Below, piece by piece: positions 6,910 to 13,669 of a DNA stretch of 14,727 bases (positions are counted from its first letter, which is position 1; each line of letters starts with the position of its first letter). The notes below the pieces were generated by a model that did no database searches, was not told the DNA's origin, and worked only from the letters and a program-made list of their open reading frames with translations. A program made the position numbers and the translations under genes. Where the stretch lies: positions 6,416-21,142 of the forward strand of contig JAGRCC010000084.1 in the NCBI GenBank assembly GCA_020433785.1. Direction: 5' to 3'. This DNA is from Anaerolineae bacterium. Lineage in GTDB: Bacteria > Chloroflexota > Anaerolineae > 4572-78 > J111.

Positions 6910-8493
6910 TTATCTTTTCCCGGCCATCCTCTGTCGCAGCCGGCTCAAGTTTTTGCTCATTTGACCGGCCAGCCATTCCGGCTCCGGATGAGTCAACAAC
7001 GGCCACGGCTCTCTATTCACAGCGGTTAACAGCGCGTTCGCTGCGGCGATGCCGGTGGTAGTCGCCCGCTCCAAGTAGAGACACGGTGCGGGATGATAAA
7101 CCCAATCGCCGCAGGCAAAAAGGTTGGCCCATGGCGTTTTGACAGCCAGATGCTCGCCCGGTTGGCCTACGCTGAAAAGGGTGTGAGTGGCATGGTTACG
7201 TAGCATGACCCGGTGCAGCAGGCGCCCGTGGAGTTCGGGAAAGGCGCGGTAGGTGTCGATAATAACTTGGGCCAGCAGGGCGGCATCCGGTTGCTTCAAT
7301 AATTCCGGCGGGCCGTACACATGCATTTCGACCGCGCTGCCGCCGGTCGCGCGGCTCCATTCCTGATAAACCGGTTGAAGTTGATCCAGCCAGAAGAAAT
7401 TATCCATCACAAAGTCGCCCGTATAGATTCCCCCCTCAGCAATCGAATTGGGTTTGGTATCGAACCAGAGGCGAATAATGGCGGTGGGAACACCCGTTTG
7501 AAAACGCAGCTTGGCTGCTAACTCAGCTGTCGCGGGGCTGGTGCAGAGTAACCGTTGAGCCGCTGGGGCATCCAGGGCCAGGATAATGTGGTTGGCCTTG
7601 ACCGTATAATGGGTGTGATTCAGCTCGAAATCAACCCACCAGGGCCGCTCTTGTGGCGGCTGGAGTTCATCTTCTTGATCCTGTTTGAGGGCCACGACCT
7701 TGGCCCCCTGCCGGATTTCTCCGCCTAAGCGACGGAAAATTTCTGCCAAAGGTTGGGCAATGCAGTCGCCGCCGGTGCCAGGCAGATAATCAAAGGCCCA
7801 GGCATCGCGACGGAGCAGGCTATAAAATCTAAGAAAAGCGATAAAGCCGGAAGCCGGTACTTCCTTTGGATGGGCGGCCAGAGCGCTGCGGGCCAGGCCG
7901 GCAAATAGTTTTTGCAGGGTTGGCGACCAGCCGTCCGTAAAGTCGGCCAGCGACATGCCGGGCAGCGCCTTCTGTTCAGCCAGCGGGTCGATCGACATGG
8001 CCGACATCAGCGCCCCAAATACGCGGAACATCGAGGCCAAATCGCGTACGGTCAGGATGTTGAGAAAACGGGGTCGCAGAAACAAGTTGAGATAGTGAAA
8101 TGGGGCGGGGATAAAGCTGTTTCGCATGGCGCTGCCGATAGCGGCTTTGCGCACCCGGCTGCCCCGCCCGAAAATCCATGTTTCCTCCCGGGCCGGCAGG
8201 AATGCCGGACAAATATGATGCCGGCTCAATGTGGCTTTAAAGTTGACGTAGGACGACCAAATACCGTGGACGCCGTGCTCGCCGGGAAAACGCCAGGTTT
8301 GACCATCATGCTGGAATTCGACAACCGGGCCGTCTTTGAGTCGGCCGCCAATCCACTGCGGGTCTGCTTCCAGCAGTAGCGGTTTGAGACCGCGTTCGGC
8401 CAGGTGAAGGGCCGCCATTAATCCGGCAATACCACCGCCGATGATCAGCGGGCGTGAGGGTGTAGCAGAAGGGGGGGAGACAAGCGGGATCAT
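6910..8493 (-). CDS. FAD-dependent oxidoreductase, carotenoid desaturase/amine-oxidase family
   Basis: About 527 residues with an N-terminal Rossmann FAD-binding motif (IIGGGIAGLMAALHLAERG, glycines 19, 21 and 24) ending in the ribose-binding Glu42 (LLLEA), followed by GGRL. The C-terminal flavin motif is FACGDW...PCLYLERATTTG. The HGVHGIWSSY segment and the overall length suit the CrtI/CrtU/HpnE-like group of the amine-oxidase superfamily, which act on isoprenoid substrates; I cannot choose between carotenoid, squalene-type or other substrates. No other carotenoid or hopanoid gene is in the window. I prefer the ATG at 8493 because the candidate promoter's -10 (8544-8549) would lie downstream of the upstream ATG at 8553; the latter would add 20 residues without homology features. 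GGA precedes the chosen start by eight bases. It stands alone as a transcription unit. Confidence 0.85.
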   Translation of the reverse strand: MIPLVSPPSATPSRPLIIGGGIAGLMAALHLAERGLKPLLLEADPQWIGGRLKDGPVVEFQHDGQTWRFPGEHGVHGIWSSYVNFKATLSRHHICPAFLPAREETWIFGRGSRVRKAAIGSAMRNSFIPAPFHYLNLFLRPRFLNILTVRDLASMFRVFGALMSAMSIDPLAEQKALPGMSLADFTDGWSPTLQKLFAGLARSALAAHPKEVPASGFIAFLRFYSLLRRDAWAFDYLPGTGGDCIAQPLAEIFRRLGGEIRQGAKVVALKQDQEDELQPPQERPWWVDFELNHTHYTVKANHIILALDAPAAQRLLCTSPATAELAAKLRFQTGVPTAIIRLWFDTKPNSIAEGGIYTGDFVMDNFFWLDQLQPVYQEWSRATGGSAVEMHVYGPPELLKQPDAALLAQVIIDTYRAFPELHGRLLHRVMLRNHATHTLFSVGQPGEHLAVKTPWANLFACGDWVYHPAPCLYLERATTTGIAAANALLTAVNREPWPLLTHPEPEWLAGQMSKNLSRLRQRMAGKR

Positions 8494-8543
8494 AGTCGGT
8501 ATCCGTCGTGAGTAGATGTTCGAAATAAGAATCGGTTGATTCA

Positions 8544-8572
8544 AGTATACCATTGGCAGGCATATTATTGAA
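8544..8572 (-). promoter_or_regulatory. Candidate promoter of the FAD oxidoreductase gene
   Basis: On the minus strand TTCAAT, a 17-base spacer and TATACT. The -10 is good and the -35 weak. Start expected near 8537, giving a leader of about 44 bases to the ATG at 8493. Confidence 0.4.
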
Positions 8573-8639
8573 GGAGACCACTCTATTTCGTGAGTTCAGC
8601 CATCACTTTCCGGTCAAAATTAGGACAGAAAAAATATCG

Positions 8640-8654
8640 GCGGTACGGTACCGC
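8640..8654. repeat. GCGGTAC inverted repeat, possible operator
   Basis: A perfect inverted repeat GCGGTAC-G-GTACCGC in the gap between the VOC gene terminator and the FAD oxidoreductase promoter. It lies about 70 bases upstream of the latter's candidate -35. With a one-base centre and no T-tract it is not a terminator; a protein-binding site is possible but unproven. Confidence 0.3.
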
Positions 8655-8669
8655 TGAGCTAAGAGCAAC

Positions 8670-8696
8670 AAAAAGAGGCAGACGTTAGTCTGCCTC
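8670..8696 (-). terminator. intrinsic terminator of the VOC gene
   Basis: A 9-bp perfect stem (GAGGCAGAC with GTCTGCCTC) with a GTTA loop; on the minus strand it is followed by TTTTTG. It starts 25 bases after the VOC stop codon. Confidence 0.85.
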
Positions 8697-8721
8697 CATC
8701 AATTATCTCACTATCGAAACT

Positions 8722-9510
8722 TTACTCGGTTGTGGGAAAGGCGAGAATGCCAAATGCAGCGCCCTGCGGATCCTGGAGAAGGCTAAAGCGTCCTACGTCA
8801 GGAATATCCGTCGGCGGCACCATCATGCTGCCCCCCAGCGATTGCACCCGCTCGGTGCTTTCGTCACAATTGTTCACTGTAAAATAGACCGTCCAACTGG
8901 AAGGCATATTGCCCCATTCTTCATTCATCTGCATCATCCCGGCGTTGTTCCGTCCGTCGTTGAGAAAGCTGGTATAAGTCATACCGCCGGGCATTTCTTG
9001 AGCATCGGCCGTCCAGCCGAACAACTGCGTATAGAAGGCTTTGGCTTTTTTAGCGTCTTTAGTGGCTAGCTCATTCCAGCAGAAAGCCCCAGGTTCGTTC
9101 GCCAACTGGGCGCCGATGTGCTTCTTCGGCTGCCAGGCCGCCAGTTGAGCGCCGGTCGGGTCTTGGAACATAACCGTCCGGCCTTCCTCCATCACATCGA
9201 ACGGCCCGGCCAAAATCTCCGCCCCCAATGAAGCTGCCTTTTCGGCAATGTTGTCGACGTCGGTGACCGATACATAAGACATCCAATGAGGCGACACCCC
9301 TTGCCCTTGCTGATCGTCGCCCATCGGATACAGCGCCGCTACATCTTTGCCGCGCACCTGAAACATCGTGTAAGACCCATCCGGAATGGGCAGTTCAACA
9401 ATCTGCCACCCGAACAACTCGGAATAAAATACCTTGGCCGCCTCAGCATCGGTTGTGCCTAAATCGACCCAGCAAAAAGTGCCTGGTTTGTACTCAGTGA
9501 ATTCAGCCAT
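8722..9510 (-). CDS. Two-domain VOC (glyoxalase/bleomycin-resistance fold) protein
   Basis: A 262-residue protein made of two tandem VOC modules (about 9-127 and 135-260). Each begins alike (PGTFCWVDLGTTD, PGAFCWNELATKD), continues with FYSELFGW or FYTQLFGW, and ends in a strand with the pattern FQDPTGAQLAAW or LQDPQGAAFGIL. This double layout matches the group related to the mycobacterial CFP30B antigen, often annotated as hydroxylase or glyoxalase-like without a proven reaction. The histidine that normally supplies a metal ligand in the first strand is replaced by Trp in both halves, so metal-dependent glyoxalase I activity is doubtful. AGGAGAG precedes the ATG by six bases. It is transcribed alone from a consensus promoter. 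Confidence 0.92.
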   Translation of the reverse strand: MAEFTEYKPGTFCWVDLGTTDAEAAKVFYSELFGWQIVELPIPDGSYTMFQVRGKDVAALYPMGDDQQGQGVSPHWMSYVSVTDVDNIAEKAASLGAEILAGPFDVMEEGRTVMFQDPTGAQLAAWQPKKHIGAQLANEPGAFCWNELATKDAKKAKAFYTQLFGWTADAQEMPGGMTYTSFLNDGRNNAGMMQMNEEWGNMPSSWTVYFTVNNCDESTERVQSLGGSMMVPPTDIPDVGRFSLLQDPQGAAFGILAFPTTE

Positions 9511-9569
9511 TTAATTCTCTCCTATCGGCTAAAAATGAATAATATAATTCGGAAAAGGGGTGAGGGTAG

Positions 9570-9599
9570 AAATATTGTTAAGATGGGGTGCAAATATTG
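9570..9599. repeat. paired AAATATTG direct repeats at the VOC transcription start
   Basis: AAATATTG occurs at 9570-9577 and 9592-9599, 22 bases apart (about two helical turns). The right copy covers the start point predicted from the VOC promoter, so a repressor could bind here. The sequence is A/T-rich and could recur by chance. Confidence 0.3.
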
Positions 9600-9603
9600 G
9601 TTT

Positions 9604-9632
9604 ATTATAGAACATTTGTTTTAATTTGTCAA
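9604..9632 (-). promoter_or_regulatory. Perfect-consensus sigma-70 promoter of the VOC gene
   Basis: On the minus strand TTGACA, a 17-base A/T-rich spacer and TATAAT, all twelve bases matching consensus. Start expected near 9597, with a leader of about 86 bases. Such a promoter should be strong unless repressed. Confidence 0.85.
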
Positions 9633-9671
9633 CCTGGCTAAAATGAATCTTTAGGAAATCTGTCAAATGCA

Positions 9672-9700
9672 TTGCTTTAATGATGAAAGTATGTTACTAT
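9672..9700 (+). promoter_or_regulatory. Candidate promoter of the leader and surface-protein cluster
   Basis: TTGCTT, a 17-base spacer and TACTAT (three and four of six consensus bases). The start would be near 9707. It is the best plus-strand candidate between the VOC gene and the downstream cluster, but it is imperfect. Confidence 0.4.
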
Positions 9701-9706
9701 GAGGGT

Positions 9707-9790
9707 ACGGCTTGTCATAAGTACAATGGCTATTTAACAGATTGGTACAACGTGCAGACTCTCATTGGAGGGTCTGCGCGTTTTTTATTT
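9707..9790 (+). ncRNA. Candidate leader RNA or small RNA ending in a terminator
   Basis: A transcript from the candidate promoter would be about 80 bases and end at the strong terminator at 9751-9790, before any coding sequence. No convincing open reading frame with a ribosome site lies in it. Either it is a small RNA, or it is an attenuator/riboswitch controlling the gene at 9869. I recognise no known riboswitch family. The call rests on promoter, terminator and position only. Confidence 0.3.
9751..9790 (+). terminator. Strong intrinsic terminator upstream of the surface-protein cluster
   Basis: A 13-bp stem (CGTGCAGACTCTC with GAGGGTCTGCGCG, including two G-U pairs) closes an ATTG loop and is followed by TTTTTTATTT. 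The T-tract is on the plus strand only. No plus-strand gene precedes it since 6825, and that gene has its own terminator, so this hairpin must act on RNA begun between the VOC gene and here. Confidence 0.85.
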
Positions 9791-9868
9791 TATCAACCAA
9801 CGACCTACCCAGCCACCTAACCATTAAACCAATGATCCAAATTCGAGAGGCATGAGGAGACCGTTGTC

Positions 9869-10990
9869 GTGAAAACGACTCGCTTAAGAATTTTTGCTAA
9901 TCCAGGGGTAACGTTATCCGTGCTGCTGCTGCCGGCTACTATGCTGCTGTGCGGCCGAGGCGGGGCCGGAGCAGATGTTGAAGCCACCGTTGCGGCTGGG
10001 GTTGCCGCTACCCAACAAACTCAGATTAACTTGCAAGGCACCATCGACGCCGCTGTGCTGGCTACTCAAACCGCCGGCCAATCGTCCGGCCTGCCCCTCC
10101 CTGCCGCCACCTCCGTTACGGCGGCCAATGCCCCGGCCGCCGCGACCGACCTGGAGGCGGTGCGCAATGTCATCTTAAATGAAGTCAACGCCGCGGTTTC
10201 CCAAGATTTGGCCCAGTTGCAAACCCTTTTTGCCCCCAACGCGGTGGTGGTTGATCGGGCCGGTACGCCTGATGATCCCAGCGACGATACGGTCTGGGAG
10301 GGCTGGGCCAACATCGAGCGCCGTTATCAGGCCTTTTTCTCCTCTGGCGTATCGTCCTTGACCCTGGTTGATCTGGCCATCCAGTTGAACGGCAACCAGG
10401 CCATCGCCACTCACCAGGGCGTGGTTCAGGATGGCGTCCTTTACGCCGATCAGGGCAGTTACACCCTGGAAAATATTGACGGTCGGTGGCTAATCACCCA
10501 GTTAGATTACGGCAACACGACTCAAACGGCCGGCCAGCCGCCCGCTCCGGTTGCGGCCAACGGCTCGACCGGCCCGACCGCCAACGATGACGGCCTATAT
10601 GTACTTGAAGTTGGCAGCCAGCATCGTTATGAAGAACCGTGGGGCGGGGACCGGGGCGACCCGTGCACGGCCTGGGCCAACAATGATTTTGACGACACTA
10701 AGCCCAACTATCGTGGTTTCAACGTTGAGCTGTTACTGACCAATAACTCCGATAGCAAAGTACCCGATAATTGGCCGATTAGCTTTACGACGGCCAACGG
10801 TAAGAGCGTCAAACCTTGTTTCTACGGCTACGTCGGATCAGGCCCGGAACCTGGCGTGACTCGTTCGGTCACCTTTTTTACGGTGGTTGAGAAAGGCGAT
10901 TATGTGGAAAAAATCACCTTTAGTCTCAATGGCCAGACGCTTATCCTTTGTCTCGACGGTCAGGGCGGTTGGCGGCAGTGTACCGGGTGA
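9869..10990 (+). CDS. Exported NTF2-like protein with a C-terminal Cys-containing beta domain
   Basis: A 373-residue exported protein. It starts at GTG, nine bases after AGGAG. The N terminus is a signal sequence (about 1-28). A lipobox-like MLLC at Cys28 has Leu where Ala/Gly/Ser is usual, so lipidation is uncertain. An Ala/Thr/Gln-rich linker (about 35-92) follows, typical of surface proteins in this phylum. Residues about 93-216 look like a SnoaL/NTF2-like cone (DLEAVRNVILNEVNAAVSQD, VVVDRAGTP, ERRYQAFF, then repeated beta strands ending in GRWLITQLDYG). The C-terminal 243-366 is a beta-rich domain reminiscent of Ig-like DUF4352-type domains (YRGFNVELLLTNNSDSKVPD), with Cys266, 317, 361 and 371 that could form two disulfides. 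Function is unknown; substrate binding on the cell surface is a guess. It is the first gene of the plus-strand cluster. Confidence 0.85.
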   Translation: MKTTRLRIFANPGVTLSVLLLPATMLLCGRGGAGADVEATVAAGVAATQQTQINLQGTIDAAVLATQTAGQSSGLPLPAATSVTAANAPAAATDLEAVRNVILNEVNAAVSQDLAQLQTLFAPNAVVVDRAGTPDDPSDDTVWEGWANIERRYQAFFSSGVSSLTLVDLAIQLNGNQAIATHQGVVQDGVLYADQGSYTLENIDGRWLITQLDYGNTTQTAGQPPAPVAANGSTGPTANDDGLYVLEVGSQHRYEEPWGGDRGDPCTAWANNDFDDTKPNYRGFNVELLLTNNSDSKVPDNWPISFTTANGKSVKPCFYGYVGSGPEPGVTRSVTFFTVVEKGDYVEKITFSLNGQTLILCLDGQGGWRQCTG

Positions 10991-11060
10991 ATGATATTAA
11001 ATAGATATTATGCCCTGATGCATTAGCATCGACAGTTCCAATAATAGTGAGGAGAAGGTA

Positions 11061-12392
11061 ATGGCTGAGGAAGTAACGGTAACTACAGGCCCCCAAGAAG
11101 GACGGGTAGGCACTTGCTTATTATGGTTTATCTGGGGCGTCTCGCTCAGTTTTACAACAATTTTGGCGCTGGTAATGATGGCGCTGCTGTCCGTTTCGAT
11201 TGCCTTGAACGTCTATTTGAGTTGGCAGTTAGCCGGCTTAGAGGTGTCGATCACCCGGCGCAGCGGCGATAATCAATTGGAGATGCCGGTCTCGCTTCCC
11301 ACCACTTTTCTGGTGGCAGTTCCTACCCAAACGCCGTCATCCGCGCCGATAACGGCCGCCAGTACTCCGGTGCCGATCACCACCGGCGCGGCTGCTGCTG
11401 CGGTTGCCCCTAACTCAGAATTGATGTCACAATATGCCACGCTGGCCGCTATCGCCACCCAGGCCGCAGTTTCAGCGCCGAACAGCGCCCCGGCTCCGGT
11501 GCAAATAAACCCGCCGGCGCTGGCGCAGGCGGTCAGCCCCACACCCCAGGTCCTGCCCCCCAGTGGTTCTGCCGCTGCCCCTATTCCGGTTATTTCGCCA
11601 ACCGCCATACCTCCGGCGGTCGCGATTGGCGAGCCGGCGGTCGAGCGTGAGTCAACTATTCAAGAAGCCGGCGTCGACCAATCGGAATCGGATACGGCCG
11701 CTGAAGCCGTCGCTGCCGGATCGCGCGAGGGCCAATTGGGCGACAGCCAAGCGCAAACCTTTTCCGCGCCGGCCAACTCATCCAATTCCTATGAACTCGT
11801 TCCCCTTGATGGAGAGAAGGACAAGCGTCCGGCCGCCGAACACGGCGACCTTAACTTGGCCCTACGAGAACCGGAGCCTATCGACCAGGAGCCGGCCTTG
11901 AAAGATGTCGGTGCCGGCATCGATCCGGGCGCACCAAACCTGGGCGCTATCTTTTCACCCGATATTGTCCAAACTTATGGCGTCCATAATTGGGATTGGG
12001 GCTGCAACTGCGCGGGCGATCTCATCAACGATGGCCATTCCATTTTGGTAGGTATTAAAACCACGCCGGGTGACCCCATTTTTATTCCTCCCACGGGAGC
12101 CCCTATTTTCGGTGGTAATGTATATGCCGTGGTGCTGTACGCCTCGGAGGATAGTTTAACCTTTGCCTATACCAGAGACGGCACGGTGGCCCAAGGCTAT
12201 GCCATTCATTATCAAGGGCTGCACGTCGATCCGAATTTGCTGGCCAAATATAATGAAGCGAAGGGCAACGATGTCGTCGGCTTAACCCTTGATACCCCGG
12301 TGGGGGTAGCTGCTTCCGATGAACTGCTCGTGGCGGTGAGAGACAAGGGTACCTTTATGGACAGCCGCTCGATTAATGATTGGTGGAAATAA
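11061..12392 (+). CDS. Membrane-anchored protein with low-complexity stalk and unnamed C-terminal domain
   Basis: A 443-residue protein. AGGAG lies six bases before the ATG. A short polar N terminus is followed by a long hydrophobic stretch (about 18-55) that anchors it in the membrane. Then comes an Ala/Pro/Thr/Ser-rich stalk of about 200 residues, turning acidic towards residue 290. The last 150 residues form a compact domain beginning LGAIFSPDIVQTYGVHNWDW, with a CxC (Cys315, Cys317), a segment TPGDPIFIPPTGAPIFGG and an end rich in charged and aromatic residues (SINDWWK). The GDPIFIPPTG pattern faintly recalls the barrel of M23 peptidases, but no H-x-x-x-D metal pair is visible, so I do not assign peptidase activity. 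Its stop codon overlaps the next gene's start (TAATG), so the two are translationally coupled and probably work together. Confidence 0.82.
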   Translation: MAEEVTVTTGPQEGRVGTCLLWFIWGVSLSFTTILALVMMALLSVSIALNVYLSWQLAGLEVSITRRSGDNQLEMPVSLPTTFLVAVPTQTPSSAPITAASTPVPITTGAAAAAVAPNSELMSQYATLAAIATQAAVSAPNSAPAPVQINPPALAQAVSPTPQVLPPSGSAAAPIPVISPTAIPPAVAIGEPAVERESTIQEAGVDQSESDTAAEAVAAGSREGQLGDSQAQTFSAPANSSNSYELVPLDGEKDKRPAAEHGDLNLALREPEPIDQEPALKDVGAGIDPGAPNLGAIFSPDIVQTYGVHNWDWGCNCAGDLINDGHSILVGIKTTPGDPIFIPPTGAPIFGGNVYAVVLYASEDSLTFAYTRDGTVAQGYAIHYQGLHVDPNLLAKYNEAKGNDVVGLTLDTPVGVAASDELLVAVRDKGTFMDSRSINDWWK

Positions 12393-13651
12393 TGTACCCT
12401 TTTTGGAACAGCAGCTTTGGCAAAATCATTATCGGCGGCTGCGGTACGCAGCTTGGCCTGCTAATGGCCATCGCCGGCGTTTTGGCCATCGCCGTGGTGT
12501 GTGGCTTGTGCGCCGTCGCCAACTTGCTGACGCTTAACCTTACCCAGGAATTGGCCGGCCCGGCAACCGCGGCTCCGGTTGAACAAGTCTCGTTCCAAAC
12601 TTCCCCTCCTAACCCGGCCGTTCAATCGCTGCTGGCTGAGGTCGATGCGCTGACCAATGAGCTTGAGGCCGGGCAAGCCAAAGGCTCGACCCTACCCTTC
12701 ATGCCGGCCGAGGCCGCCGGCCAACCGCTGGCCGTTGCCGCCCAGCAGCCCGTGGTTTTATACGACGGGCCGGGTACGGATTTCGGTCAGGTCGGAATTT
12801 TACCGGTCGGCCAGCGGCTAACGATTACCGGCCGCAGCAGCGATTCAAACTGGTGGCTGGTGGCCTTGCCCGACGGTCGTTTTGCCTGGCTGTCTAATCA
12901 AGTGGCCACCATTCTTAACGCCAATACAGCCATTCCGGTGGCTTCGGTGCCGTCGCAGTTGGGCCAGCCCGCAGCCGCCAGTGGCTCAGCCGCGGTGGCG
13001 GCCACCGTGCCGTCCGGCCCTGTCGCCACGCCCACCCCGGCCTTGCCGCCCGGCACTCCGACCCCCGGAGCTGAGGCCAGCCGTGAATTTGTTGAAGATA
13101 CACCTGCCTATCAAACCATCAAATGGCAGCTTATGATCCCCCCGCAAAGCGCCACCTTCTCCCCCGACGGCGATCAAGTCGCGCTAACCGAAGGCATCAA
13201 GCTGTATACATTTCGCGCGGCCGGCTCTTATCCCACCATCTGGCTGGCCGACACCGACGAACTGCGGCCTTTGGGTGGAACTGTCTGGTCGCCGGATGGG
13301 CAGTACTTGGCCTTTGTGATCGAAATCAAACCGCCCAAATGTAATTTGTGCCACAAAGTCGGTGTGGTCAACATCGCTACCGGCGAACTCTTTTATTTGG
13401 AAGGGCCGAACGGCCTGCAAACCGACGCGCCGCGTTGGACCCAAGACGGGCGCATTTTGGTCAACGCCCATCCCGGCGAACCGGCCGACGGCATTACCTA
13501 CGTTTATAACGTTTACGGCGAAGGCGAGGAAGCCACCGGCATCTATACCCTGAGCGCCGGTAATGACGGCCAGAAATGGTATCCCTGGCTGCCGGGCCGC
13601 ATCTGGCAGGCCGGCGTTTCTGAGCGGGCGGACAGCTATTATGCAAATTAG
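12392..13651 (+). CDS. Membrane-anchored SH3b-PD40 repeat protein (first of two paralogues)
   Basis: A 419-residue protein. I chose the ATG at 12392, whose A is the last base of the previous stop (TAATG) with GGTGG just upstream; it also matches the paralogue's N terminus. The N terminus MYPFW...GKIIIGGCGTQ leads into a transmembrane helix (about 20-48). A linker is followed by a bacterial SH3 (type 3) domain at about 116-176 (LYDGPGTDFGQVGILPVGQR, WWLVALPDGRFAWL), a fold that commonly binds cell-wall peptides. After a Pro/Ala linker come WD40-like PD40 repeats (ATFSPDG at 254-260, TVWSPDGQYLAF at 297-308, PRWTQDGRILV at 347-357). A CxxC (Cys317, Cys320) sits in the loop between strands. Only about three blade motifs are visible, too few for a closed propeller on their own. 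Role unknown; probably at the envelope. Confidence 0.87.
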   Translation: MYPFWNSSFGKIIIGGCGTQLGLLMAIAGVLAIAVVCGLCAVANLLTLNLTQELAGPATAAPVEQVSFQTSPPNPAVQSLLAEVDALTNELEAGQAKGSTLPFMPAEAAGQPLAVAAQQPVVLYDGPGTDFGQVGILPVGQRLTITGRSSDSNWWLVALPDGRFAWLSNQVATILNANTAIPVASVPSQLGQPAAASGSAAVAATVPSGPVATPTPALPPGTPTPGAEASREFVEDTPAYQTIKWQLMIPPQSATFSPDGDQVALTEGIKLYTFRAAGSYPTIWLADTDELRPLGGTVWSPDGQYLAFVIEIKPPKCNLCHKVGVVNIATGELFYLEGPNGLQTDAPRWTQDGRILVNAHPGEPADGITYVYNVYGEGEEATGIYTLSAGNDGQKWYPWLPGRIWQAGVSERADSYYAN

Positions 13652-13669
13652 CGATTGAGCAGGATTGAC

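Larger units (their letters stand above)
9511..9868. other. Divergent intergenic region
   Basis: This 358-base gap holds, left to right: the VOC leader, the paired AAATATTG repeats, the consensus minus-strand promoter, the weaker plus-strand promoter, the 13-bp terminator, and a leader of about 78 bases with the ribosome site AGGAG (9855-9859) for the GTG start at 9869. I see no further gene in it. Confidence 0.7.

Noticed and set aside
7912..8379. Plus-strand 155-residue open frame
   Set aside because: Antisense to the FAD oxidoreductase within its conserved N-terminal region; no independent signals.
11017..11030. GATGC-ATTA-GCATC hairpin between the first two surface genes
   Set aside because: Five-pair stem without a T-tract; too weak to call a terminator or regulatory element.
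11061..12392. Sortase or M23 peptidase identity for the stalked membrane protein
   Set aside because: No sortase Cys-Arg motif and no M23 metal-binding His/Asp pair could be placed.
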